From Pomphorhynchus laevis (taxonomy: Eukaryota > Acanthocephala > Palaeacanthocephala > Echinorhynchida > Pomphorhynchidae), in NCBI GenBank assembly GCA_012934845.2, contig WNNJ02000578.1:1-64000 (forward strand): a DNA stretch of 64,000 nucleotides, given 5' to 3'. Within the stretch, counting starts at the first letter, position 1, and the number at the start of each line of letters is the position of its first letter. The notes beneath the pieces were generated by a model that saw only the letters and a list, made by a program, of their open reading frames with translations, had not been told where the DNA came from and did not search any database. The position numbers and the translations under genes are program-made. Shown here one piece after another: positions 35,686 to 46,557 of the stretch.

Positions 35686-35958
35686 TATTATACCTCTTTA
35701 CCTTTCGGTACTGGGTAAACAAAATAAATACACCAAAAGTTTATCAATTTTATAAATTGTATTTCAAAATCTTCTCCTACTGTCAATATCGGATAGTGAC
35801 ATATTTTTCAAAATTGGGCAAGTGAAGATATGCAGGTTAGATGCGCATTCATTTTTGCAAAGAACACAAATGCACAAAGAGCACCGTGCATGTACTGGAA
35901 TAATAATTATATAATTAATAATTATATTAATTATAATTGATTAATGTGGAAGTAAGAT

Positions 35959-36011
35959 TGAACAAGCGACATTTAAAAGTAGTCGAAAGTATCGCGGTAG
36001 CTTGTGAAGAG
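35959..36011 (-). mobile_element. LINE-A scrap at Naiad junction
   Basis: About 50 bp of LINE-A, identical in position and sequence to the LINE-A flank at 14684-14730, meeting the Naiad terminus at the same base. Confidence 0.8.
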
Positions 36012-36227
36012 ATCAAATCAGCTAACTGAGTCTACGTATTTAAAATTATTATAAACTAAACAAAACATAATAATGCTAAATTAAAATTTAACAATTAAAT
36101 AATAAAATTAATAATTGTTTTTAGATTTTCTATAATTTAAATCAAGTTAAAATAAAAAATTGAAATTTAAAATAAAGTTAATTTTTTAAATTGACTAATA
36201 AATAAAAGACATTGTATCAGAATAAGG

Positions 36228-36306
36228 ATTAAAGGTCATCAGGGGGAACTGCTTTGCTAGCAGGTTTCGACCCTTAAACTCCTCTACCCAACATAGCAGT
36301 GGGGCC
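36228..36306 (-). ncRNA. Permuted hammerhead-like motif in the longest Naiad
   Basis: CTGATGA and GAAA are intact. Stem II is CCTTTAA with TTAAGGG where other copies have CCTCTAA with TTAGGGG, a compensating change. Four of five stem I pairs hold. Confidence 0.55.
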
Positions 36307-36373
36307 AAATACATGCTAATGATGTATTTCCTCTGATAAAACTATCTAGTATCTTATTCTAATACAAAGTATA

Positions 36374-37723
36374 TTATTTATTATCCATCCATAAAAATTT
36401 GCCATTTAAGAGTTTAAATTTATTTTTTATATTATTGTGTTGATTTATATATTTTACTATTTTCTGCTTGATGTTATTTTTATAGTAACCTAGTTTAAAA
36501 TATGTATCTATTAAATTATTTAAATGATTTTGAATAAAGCCAATATCATTACATATTGTTGCAATTCTTAAAATTTCATTATTTAATGTATTATATTTTA
36601 TATTATATGGTATGCATGAATGCTCATGCAAAAATATGTTTCTTGTAAATTTAAATATGTCATCTTTACGATATAAATTAATATTAGTTTTAGTTAATGT
36701 TAATTTAATGTTCATATCTAGATATACACCTTCTTTATCATTAATATTGGTTTTGTTAAGAATAAGGCTTTCTGGATAAATTTGTTCACTAATTGAATAA
36801 AAATTATTAGAATTAAATACACATATATCATCAATGTATCGAAACATATATTTCATATATTTATTTTGTTTAGATTTAGTTTTTACACAGTTATGAACAA
36901 ATTCATATTCTATAAAGCTTAAAAACAAGTCAGCTATAATTGGGCTACTATTACCACCCATTGGAACACCTTTTACTTGTCTAAATATAGATGTCCCTAC
37001 TTTTAAATAATTTTGATTTATCAAAATATTTGAAGATTCTATTAATTCAATTTTATCTATGTATTTATATTTACTTGATGGTTTAATTTTTGTTAGATAG
37101 GCGTTATAATTATTATAACATATATATGTATATATTTTTCCGAATATAAGATTAATTAATTTTACTAACGCTTCTTTAATATCTACTAAACCTAGATTTG
37201 TATAAAAAGTACTAAAATCGTATGTATTTATATTTTGAAAATTTATTCCTTTTGTCTGTTCTAAAAATTCTTTTGTAGAATTAATACTGAAATAGTGTTT
37301 TATACCAGTATTAATTTCGATTACCCTACAATATTTTTTAAAGTGTGCTTTAATTACTTTAAGTATTTTATTCATATAGACAGAAAGTGGTTTTAATGTA
37401 CATTTAAGCGCACTACATATGAACCTAGGTTTTATTGGATTTTTATGTAATTTTGGATTCCAATATAATATAGGTATAGTTTTATTATCTAATTCAACCT
37501 TTATACCCTTTTTATCCATTATAGAACAGTGACTTGTAATAATTGTTTCTAAACTCAACTCACTACGTTCATATGCTGGATTTACATTTAAATCATTAGA
37601 ATTAACCTCTTTCATTAGTATACCATAATAGAGCTTTTTGCATATGAAGACAAAGTTATTACTAGCTTTATCAATAGTCGTCATTATACAGTTATCCTTT
37701 AATTTAGTAAGTTCTGTATACAT
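36374..37723 (-). CDS. Naiad reverse transcriptase (449 aa)
   Basis: The longest RT frame of the family here. Seen: TTIDKASNNFVFICKKLYYG near the start; PILYWNPKLHKNPIKPRFIC (fingers motif typical of PLE and telomerase RTs, near residues 77-96); TYDFSTFYTNL (motif A with its catalytic Asp); KGVPMGGNSSPIIADLFLSF (motif B'); RYIDDICVF (motif C, YIDD); and a thumb ending KLLNGKFLWMDNK. PLE RTs copy RNA into DNA at the target. The start at 37723 lies inside the polyprotein; the endonuclease would precede it but is in other frames upstream. Base composition is as AT-rich as the host. It is probably a fossil, although this part of the frame is open. Confidence 0.88.
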   Translation of the reverse strand: MYTELTKLKDNCIMTTIDKASNNFVFICKKLYYGILMKEVNSNDLNVNPAYERSELSLETIITSHCSIMDKKGIKVELDNKTIPILYWNPKLHKNPIKPRFICSALKCTLKPLSVYMNKILKVIKAHFKKYCRVIEINTGIKHYFSINSTKEFLEQTKGINFQNINTYDFSTFYTNLGLVDIKEALVKLINLIFGKIYTYICYNNYNAYLTKIKPSSKYKYIDKIELIESSNILINQNYLKVGTSIFRQVKGVPMGGNSSPIIADLFLSFIEYEFVHNCVKTKSKQNKYMKYMFRYIDDICVFNSNNFYSISEQIYPESLILNKTNINDKEGVYLDMNIKLTLTKTNINLYRKDDIFKFTRNIFLHEHSCIPYNIKYNTLNNEILRIATICNDIGFIQNHLNNLIDTYFKLGYYKNNIKQKIVKYINQHNNIKNKFKLLNGKFLWMDNK

Positions 37724-37908
37724 ATGTTTATTAATTTTATTTTTTCTTTTATAATTATTTATTTTCTTTTTGCTTGCATCAAATATATAATCTTTCCAAA
37801 TTTTTCTTAGACGTATTAAAGCTTTCGCTATTTCTCAGCTTGTCAAAGTTAGAATTTAAGTCAATATATAACGACTTGTAAATTTTATTTTTTTTGGTAT
37901 TTTGATGT

Positions 37909-38306
37909 AATCTTTATTAAGGTAATAAACTATTAAAGGTATTAATAGTTTATTAATTTATTCAAAATATTAAAGGTATTATATAATCTTTATAATTGTA
38001 ATCTTTATCAATTAGCTTTATTATTAATAAAGCTAATTGCCATTAAAACACCCAACCTGTCTACCTGGGCATATTCTGATGTAGCCGTTAAAATTAAACG
38101 CGATATTGCCTTTGAGATTGCACGCTCTGTGTCCGCATGCCTTTGCGCAGCAAGATTAAGAAGAAGATAATAAATATTCAAAAATTTTATTACAAATAAA
38201 CATAAATTATAGTTTCGTGAATTGCAGGCCTATTTGCGGGAACCCTTTCTTGTATAGAGATATAAAAAATCATTATATACTTAAAAAATAAAATTAAAAA
38301 AATGTA
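37909..38306 (+). mobile_element. RLE-type LINE 3' fragment nested in Naiad, with target duplication
   Basis: TGTAATCTTTATT occurs at both edges (about 37909 and 38305). Inside, 38050-38172 encodes a C-terminal tail (DVAVKIKRDIAFEIARSVSA, then LCAARLRRR and stop) similar to the ends of RLE-LINE proteins. The hairpin AGGCCTATTTGCGGGAACCC lies at 38226-38245, followed by an A-rich end. Confidence 0.7.
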
Positions 38307-38867
38307 ATCTTTATTTATACCCTTTTGATAGTATTTTCCTTAATTCATTATTTACAATTAATTCTAGATTGTGGGTACATATACTTTTATTTTATCAAAA
38401 TTAAGACTTCTGTAATCGCGTTATCTTTCTAGAATGTTTTTAATATCATCGTTACATCGCTTATAATTCCGTATTATATTTACATATTTTTCGTCCAAAT
38501 GGGGTGACACTTTATACCGTATTTTATGGATACATTTACTTAAATCTGGTTTTATTATTTCTTTACTGCTAGTATTTTTCAGGTCTTCCTATATTTGCAT
38601 TATTTATTCATTTATTAATGAAGTTTATGGTTAGTGAATATTTTTTTGTTGTTATTATTAACATTTATTGTCCGATTATAGTATTTTATATTACAATAAC
38701 TGTCTATTATACAACTTAACGTATTATAATCGTTAATTAATCTTTAATTTATCGAACAAATGGTTCTCATAGAAAAACTTATATTTACATAAAAATGTTT
38801 TAGCTTATTATCTCTATTTTTTATATTTCTAATTGTTTATATATACATATCTATTTAATATTTCTAA

Positions 38868-39448
38868 TTATATTTTCTTATTCGTTTTATCGTCATGTCT
38901 AATTGGATTATGTTTAACCTGATTATTATAAAATAATTGTTTATGTACTATATTAGTTCTACCAATTTCTTGTACCACGTCATTCAATCCTAATGGGTAC
39001 ATGGAATTAAGCGTTTTAATCCAAAAATCTTCTTTTTCTAATAGTTTTTGATTTAATATTGCTTTATTTTCTTTAATAATCTGTTCTAAAATAAATAATT
39101 TACAATACCCTATATCATGTCCTATTAATCTCATATGCTTATGAAATATAGTTTGACTATTATGCTGTATATTATATATGTGTTGCCTAAACCTAGTTTT
39201 TAACATTTGATATGTATTTTTTCAATATATTGCAATCCACATGTACATTGTATAATATACATTATACCTGTGGTATTGCAGTTACAATTATTATTAATAT
39301 TTAATGAAAAACATTTGTTTGTCGTATTATTTACAATACAATTATTATTTATAACATCACAAGATTTACAACATTTTCTGTTACATTTAAAAGATCTAAA
39401 ATTAAAATCTTTATTACTTATGTATGTTTTCAATCTGGTTGAGTACAT
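38868..39448 (-). CDS. Naiad GIY-YIG endonuclease region (two overlapping frames)
   Basis: Frames 39448-39200 and 39206-38868 together span the domain. The first has FKCNRKCCKSCD and GIMYIIQCTCGLQYIEK (GIY-YIG-like core); the second has LKTRFRQHIYNI, HKHMRLIGHDIGYC and EKEDFWIKTLNSMYPLGLND. Such nucleases nick target DNA for reverse transcription. The domain lies upstream of the RT, unlike standard PLEs. It is broken in this copy. Confidence 0.8.
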
Positions 39449-39480
39449 GTAACTTTTGCTAAGTCATGATATTTAAAGTC

Positions 39481-39877
39481 GCTTTTCAATTTCACCACCT
39501 AGTTTAGTTTACTGAGTATAAACACACAACTGCCATCCAGCAGCATCCGACAGGGGGTTGCCTTGCTGAAGGCGGGTGTAGGCTGGAACAAGAGCTAGAA
39601 AAATTAACCACCTTCAATCCACGTGCTAAGCAACCTGTTTATTACCTGGTCTATTAAACGCGATCACGTAAAACAGTTTACATTTCAATGTATAAACATC
39701 TTGAGATATAATCTCCCTCCTTTAAAGTTATTTTATAAGAAATATAAAAATAATTCATCAAACTTGCTTGAAAATTATCAAAAAATAATGTTGTTTCAAT
39801 AATACATATATTTAGTATTTCTGACAGAGGTTATATTACCGGAAAAACAAAGTCTACAGGTTAATAATATGCCAATA
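39481..39877. other. Unassigned stretch
   Basis: A GC-richer patch at about 39530-39640 contains no recognisable protein. The rest is AT-rich. Confidence 0.4.
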
Positions 39878-40330
39878 GACCAAATCAAAGCAGTTAACTG
39901 AATCTACGTACTTAATACTAAATATAAATAAAAAATAAAGATAAATAATCATAAATAATAAATAATTATAAAATATTTTATACAATTAATATTTATATAA
40001 CGATAAAATTTATTATTAAAATTAAAAATAAAAATCAATTTTTATGAATTGACTTATAAAACGATGTATTTGAATAAAGAATAGAGGTCATCGGAAGGAA
40101 CTGCTATGTTGTCATTACAAGAACTGCTATTTCATATAATTTATATTTATATGAAGTTAAAACTAAAAATTAAAATTAAAAATCGAAATTTTAAATAAAA
40201 AAAATAATTTTTATGAATTGAATAATAAATACTATACGATTTATCCGAATAAGAAATAGAATATGCCATCTGGAAGAACTGCTGTGCTTTCAGCTTTTAG
40301 TTTAAACGAATATCAGCCAACTAACAAAAT
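39878..40330 (-). mobile_element. Naiad 3' terminal fragments
   Basis: Terminus-like CAAAGCAGTTAACTGAATC, then the AT-rich 3' region, AGAGGTCATCGGAAGGAACT at 40085, and a second, partly repeated 3' segment up to about 40310. Confidence 0.65.
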
Positions 40331-40779
40331 CAACGAAATTCGGCATATTATGTGACTGGATGATACTGTTCCAAATTGCGGTTGAAAACGCTTTCTTTGC
40401 TAATGTGATTTTTTTGAAAATACCTACTCCGTCCTTTTTCTACGAACAAATCTGTAAATTAAATTAATTTCCGAATTATCTTTCAACTTCATGCACTCTC
40501 AAAAATGCCACAAATGAGATATTGAGAATTAATTGCGATCACAAAGAAATTTATCTCATTTCTTTAGCTACGAGTATCATGCAGACACCGTTTATCTGTA
40601 TTCTAATTCTTAATTAATTCAACACATGGTAGTAAGCATTCTCATTACTCCAAGAATTTATAGGAATTCAAAGAATCTATTAGATTCTTCGACCCGGTTC
40701 TGTCTGGAAAGCAACCAGATTTCTTAACTTAATTTTTTTACTTTTCTGCATTTATCTGCATTTCTATACTCTGATATCT

Positions 40780-41470
40780 CTTCAACCTTGTTATTGATGC
40801 TGCCTTTTGGGTGGATAGCAGGGCTAAAGTACATATTGGCATCAAGAACTTCAAGTGCGAAAATGAGCTGGTCAATGATGCTAGTTAATTCTACCCAATT
40901 AGTGGTGTTCCTAAATGCTCTATCTTTCTGATCCTGTATTTTATTTATTGTTACAAATTATCTTTATAAATTCTAATTTCGGCATCAACATCGTGTGTAG
41001 ATACTAATGATACAAGTTTCCTGTTTCCAAAGTGCCGGTGTAAAATTGATGTCTTTAAAAGTCTCAAACTTTTTACTAGATTAAAATATTTCTTTAAATT
41101 ACTAGATTAAAATATTCCAGACGCAAAAGATTAAATTCTTTCGCGTCTGGCTTACATGTTTTACAAGAAATTCATGCGGAATGGTCTCACTCTCCTTAGA
41201 TTAAAATATATGCTGCAGTTTTTAAGAATGATTTAAAAAATAAAATTCAACCTTTCTAACACTTCTAAACTACAGGTATTCATATTTAATGGCATACGTG
41301 CAATCCGAACATAAAGTTAAGATACAGGTTATTTCTGAATTTGTGAACTCAACTCTATATTTTTCTAACCAAACTTTCATACGTTTACATATCGAGTGAA
41401 ATACCAGTGTTTCACGATTTCAGTTAATTGGAATGCCAAATTTGACCTAAATAGTTTCAAGATTGTTCTG
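40780..41470 (+). mobile_element. Old LINE-A fragment
   Basis: Weak but collinear match to the RT of 27830-28390: FYPISGVPKCSIF near 40893 against FYPITSVPQGSPL, a VDTNDTSFLFPKCRCKIDVF stretch where other copies have VYADDTTSLFSGRRCKDV, and VNWNAKFDLNSF near 41428. Heavily decayed; the catalytic box is lost. Confidence 0.6.
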
Positions 41471-41714
41471 AATTAAGTAGTTTTCACTCTAAAATTTTAT
41501 TTACTTTGCCATCTAGTGCGATAGTTTAGCGGACTTATGGTGGATTTTGACTAAAATGATATGAACATATCAAATATTTGATCACATAATGGTTTCTTCT
41601 GGTAATTGATTGTTATTTCATTTTGTACAAAAGGACAGAATATGATAAAGCGGTTAGGAACTGATTTATCAGCGGTTCCTAATCGGTGTCCTGTAGGCAC
41701 TAGTGGATTAAATT

Positions 41715-42545
41715 TGTTCTATCTACAAACGTCTCTCCAATCTCCATCTCGTTCTTAACCCCGACAAGTCCAAAATAATGTGGATCCTTCCCCGTGAACT
41801 AAACATATCTCCTTCCACTGTATCTTTTGCCTCATCGATCATCCCCATAGTCCACAATCTCACTTTCTTAGGCTTCCATTTCGATAATCACCTTTCCCTT
41901 AAACCCTTCGTCCGTGACAAGGTTCGCTCGTCTAACTTAATTCTCCGTGACATCCGCCGTATCCGCCCCCTTATCGACTTCCGTTCTTGTATGTCTCTTC
42001 TTTCATCGTTTATTTTCCTTAAAATCGATTACTGCCTTAGCCTTTTCGCAAATTCTCCAAAATCCATCATCCTATTACTACAACGCATAATCAACTCCGC
42101 CGTTCGAGTGCTCTTTCGTCTCCGTCGCTTCGACCACATATCCACATATCTTGCCCAACTCTCCTGCCCCTATCCACATCCGCATCAAACTCCGCCTTCT
42201 TCTCGTAACTTTTCGTCTCATCGCTGTCAGCTCCCCATCGTTCATCAACCTTCCTTTCTTAGACGACACTTGCCCCACCTCGCTATCGTTGCGTTCCCGT
42301 AATTCTCTCTTACTCCACGTTCCCAATTACTCCAACAACTACGGTCTCCGATCCTTCCTCGTCGCCGCCTCACTCGCCTGGAATCAACTCCCTCTCAACG
42401 TTTGCCGCGCTCCCTCCTTTATCACATTCAAACACCTCCTCCGTTTACACCTTCTCGACACATGATTTACATTTTTGTTTTGTTGTGGTCATGTAAGCGT
42501 GCGCTGGCACGCATTTGCCACGTTAAAAAATATTTTTTTTAAATC
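41715..42545 (+). mobile_element. CR1/L2-like LINE, C-terminal fragment
   Basis: Frame 41778-42302 reads LTFLGFHFDNHLSLKPFVRD, then LLLQRIINSAVRVLFRLRRF and HISTYLAQLS; a shifted frame continues to SLAWNQLPLNVCRAPSFITF and HLLDT then stop. This is the usual end of CR1, L2 and related RTs. It is much richer in C and G than its surroundings, with one frameshift near 42170-42300. The 3' UTR is short and T-rich. Confidence 0.75.
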
Positions 42546-42654
42546 AAGTCGGAACCTCTGATCTAAATAATAGTAATTTGTAAAATATAAAAATGTTTCT
42601 GTTAGTATTGGATTTTAAATCAGGTTATATTACACGTTTAGCCGAAGGTTGAAC

Positions 42655-42890
42655 AATTCAAATCATCTAACTGAGTCTACGTATTTAATATAATTATAAA
42701 ATAAACAAAACATAATAATGCTAAATCAAAATTTAATAATTAAATAATAAAATTAATAATTGTTATAAGATTTTTTATAATTTAAAAATAAACTTCAATT
42801 TTATGAATTGATTAATAAATAACAGAAGTTGTATCAGAATAAGAATTAGAGGTCATCAGGAGGAACTGCTATGCTATTAGGTTTCGGCTT
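42655..42890 (-). mobile_element. Naiad 3' terminal fragment
   Basis: Terminus TCAAATCATCTAACTGAGTC through GAAA of the GC-rich motif, then ends. Its stem I strand TTCCTC before CTGATGA is the best match to GAGGA in other copies. Confidence 0.8.
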
Positions 42891-45800
42891 TTTGAGAAAT
42901 ACTTTTTTATTAAGTATTTTTTAGAAATACTTTTTGAGAAATACTATTTTAATTTGGTTTGTATTTTTTCGCTATAAATAAAGCTTCTAGTTGACAATGT
43001 ATTACCCGGAACTTATAATGTATCGTTTTTACTACAATATGTGTATATACTGAAATATTGATCTCACTATTTATCGATTTTTGCACCTGTATCTAGTCAG
43101 TTTAAACAAAATTGAATAAATAAAAATTTAAATATTATTCTTAAACAGCTATTTCACATATCAACACAAATTTTGAATATTTCAATTCCCAATTTGCTGT
43201 ATTATACGCATTTATTCTCCTAATGCACATTAACCCTAGCAAATGACGACATACATATTTAAAAATCATTTTTAAAAGATGATAAATTTTAGATATATTT
43301 CTACAATTCAAATCTCTTAATAGGTTTATTTGGTTGGAAAAATGTTTTCTTAAATTTATTTTAAATCAAAATTTTACCATTCATAATAATTAGGGAATTA
43401 AATACAATATATGAACTTAAGTGATTGCTGTATTTTGTGATTGTAAGTATGCAAATAGAAATTAAAATCACAATTGCTTAACTTAATACGTTCAATCGAT
43501 ATGTAAAGTTATTACCGCTACAATGATTATGTTTGCGATAATGTTTTAAGATATGTTGATAATGTATTTTCTTGAAGAATCAAAAGTTATATATTACTCA
43601 TCTTGCTATAATATATATACTTACTAATCATTTTGATGAATTAATTTAGCATGGTGTATTATGTAACTGCTTGTGTTTACTAAAGTTATTCTCTTAAGAA
43701 ATTCTTCAAGGTTTCTCAAAACGAACATAATTAAATAATCGGTTTCACAAACAATGTCCTAAATAGTCAAGTTTTCTATGCTTTATTAGTTCTTATCCAG
43801 CCATCCCACAACGTTCAAAGTTCACATGGGTGTCATCAATGCTCCCAAGTTTATAGTTGTATTAGCTATATATTACCTTATTTATGATATATGAGGCTAT
43901 AAAAATTTATTTGAATTTTCAAAAGGTTTATCCTTAAAATTATCTATAGTGCAAATATTTTATTGCTTCGATTAAATAATCTGATTAATTTGCTTATTTG
44001 AAAGTTTTGTACTGAGAATATCAAATAACATGATCATCTAACTAGCATCTTTCATTCTTGTTTAGTGTTATCTGTGATTCTCATTGAAACTATTTTGTTG
44101 ATATTCTTATTTTACATAAAATTTCTCCGAAACTGAATAAAAATAAATAAATGATATTTATTAAAAATAAATATCATTATTGTTATTTAAATAAATATTA
44201 TTTTTGTTCAGTAATCTATGATCCTATATGAAAAGCATTTGCAGTCATTCGAATTTTACGTAAAATTGTCTTATACTAAATAAAAATTAATAGATAACAT
44301 TTTTAAAAATATATCACATCTATTTTTTAATATATTAAAAATAAATATTTTTAGACATAAAGTCTAATTTATATTTAAATTTAGCTTGTGATACCTGAAA
44401 CAAATAAATTTTAATAGAACAAATTGGACACTAATATTGTGTGTTGCCATCTATATTTTCTAAATGTGCAAATAAATGTGCACCACCGCATCGATACAAT
44501 GTCATGGTAATAGGTTGCTGTTAAAATTTCGCAATGTACCTGATTAAAGATATATATATTTAGAGTAGTGAAATTCTCTACCGGTATCTTACAGTCATTT
44601 CGACAGTTGAAATCTGCTGAATGTTTTGTTGTGTGTCTATCGCATTTTTTGATAGCACTAATTGTGCCTATATTTCAAACATAAAAAAGGTAACACTGTG
44701 CTATTATGTATTGTTAAAATATTTATTGTGGCGAACTTCGACCCTTTAAACGGCAGCAAATGTAGTGCTAAGAAAAAGGTCCTGTAAAGTGGTGGCAATA
44801 ATTCGTAATTTTTTTTCTACTTTTTTTATTGTGATATGTAAATTCATAAAAGCTTTCATACGATAAAACACATTAGCCTACTTTGATTCTTTACTAGACA
44901 AAAAATTCGAAAACACGTTTGCTTTTTTAGTTTATATAAAATAAAAAAAATTGTAGATCCTTTAAATTCGTTGCTTCTGTAGCATATAGTTTGGTGTTAA
45001 ATTTTACTATTTTAGATTAAAACTTTTAAATTTTTGAATATTAAGTTAATAAATATTAAATTATTAAATTTATCATTCTTTATTCTATTATCTTAAATGA
45101 TTCTAGCACGTAATTATCTAATTTAAAATTATTATGGAATCAAATTCTTATGATTTCATAATAAAAAATCCATTTTATCGTAAACGATACTTTACATTAT
45201 TTCAAATGTTTATTTGAATTTATTAAACAACATTTAATTGTTAAACATGTTATTACTAAATATTTATTAAATATATATATTACTGAATTAGTTTCATATT
45301 AGTTTAAAATGTATAGTTTTCATGTGATTATGTAATAAAAATTATCGTGTGCTAAACAAATTGAAAAATTATTTTGTATTTTTGTTTTAGTATATTATGG
45401 GCTATTTAATTATTAAAGATACATTACGTCTGAACATTTATTTTACAATTTCTTGTTAAATATTTAATTACTGAATTTCGAATAAGCTTATAGTGTACAT
45501 ATAATTTAAATAAAATTTAATTTGAATAATGTTATTTTAAATAATTTAATTTTAATATAATTTGAAATATTTTATTGTCAAGTATAAGTTAATCTGGTTT
45601 TTAAAATTTATTATTGTTTAGTATAGTGTATGCACATCTACTTTATATGTGTGTAGAAATCTTATAAGACAGCAAAAATCAAATACTGCTTTTCGTTGTA
45701 TTTTTTGATACCGTAAAGCTCGGTTGTAGTTATTGATACAAAGTTTGAAATTTAAAAAATTATACTTTAAATTTGAAGTCTTTAACGATAAGCTGATAAA

Positions 45801-46033
45801 ATAGAACAAAGGTATTCAAAATATCAATAATTTGTGAATTAATGTTTTCACATTACCCTTATTCATTGTTGTCTATACTAATTGTCCTTATTTATCTCAT
45901 ATTTATTTTATCTTATCTGGTATATTTTAGACCGTATATTCAAGACCTTTTGTGTACAGTCGATTAGCTTATACTACCGTTATTACCACATAACAACTGC
46001 TGCCGTATCAACTATTTTTGTGTGTAATGACAA
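42891..46033. other. AT-rich upstream region of the Rab11-FIP-like gene
   Basis: No coding or repeat signal recognised in 3.1 kb. The promoter of the gene starting at 46034 presumably lies in its last part, but no specific element can be named. Confidence 0.45.
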
Positions 46034-46153
46034 ATGGATGTCTGTAAACTGAAAGAGGTTTTCGATCTATGTGACGAAGATAATGAAGGCACTGTCATAC
46101 CAGAACGTATTATAGAACTTGCAAGACAGGCAAACTCTGGTAAAAATAACGAG
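46034..46153 (+). CDS. Rab11-FIP class II (Nuf/FIP3/4)-like gene, exon 1
   Basis: Starts with ATG directly after an in-frame TGA (46028-46030) and encodes 40 residues: MDVCKLKEVFDLCDEDNEGT then VIPERIIELARQANSGKNNE. The DLCDEDNEGTV loop with flanking helices is EF-hand-like and resembles the N-terminal EF-hand of class II Rab11-FIPs, which link Rab11 vesicles to motors. The exon ends in phase 0 at GAG followed by GCAAGT, a consensus GC donor. The canonical-looking donor GGTAAAA at 46139-46145 would shift exon 2 into a stop. Later exons at 52422, 56544, possibly 57177, and 60085 stay in frame. The remaining exons, with the expected coiled coil and Rab-binding end, would be past the window. Other EF-hand/coiled-coil proteins are possible. 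Confidence 0.62.
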
Positions 46154-46557
46154 GCAAGTGTCAATTTGTAGCAATTATTTCTACAAAGAAACAATAAAGA
46201 ATATTTTTTAAATCTTAAATTTATCGACTAAAATAGAATTAGCAGTGAAGTAATATGCTCACCTGCTTGTTTGCTTCTATTGTAGATAATATCTAATCGA
46301 ATTTATGGTTTATAGGAGTACTTAATTAATTATAGTATTTTTTAACTAATTAGTCCAAACATATATTTACACAGTAAAATTCTCAATAAAATCAATAAAA
46401 TATTTATTCTGACCCTGAAATGATATAAAGATATAGCAAGTTTAACAGCAACTGATACAATTCCTGATGAACACAGTTGTGTTTAAAAATTTGAATAAAC
46501 CTTTTTCGATTTTTCTAAAATAAAATTTGTGATTGATTATATAAAAAAATATTTTTT

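Larger units (their letters stand above)
36012..39480 (-). mobile_element. Naiad PLE, longest copy, with a nested RLE-LINE fragment
   Basis: Runs from the 3' terminus (ATCAAATCAGCTAACTGAG at 36012) to the 5' end near 39480. On the minus strand the order is: endonuclease (39448-38868), linker, then RT (37723-36374) and 3' region. A 3'-end fragment of an RLE-type LINE lies at 37909-38306. The RT frame is whole but the endonuclease and linker are broken, so the element as a unit is dead. Confidence 0.9.

Noticed and set aside
46139-46145. GT donor GGTAAAA as the end of exon 1
   Set aside because: It leaves phase 1 and puts a stop early in exon 2, whereas the GC donor 12-14 nt later keeps the frame.
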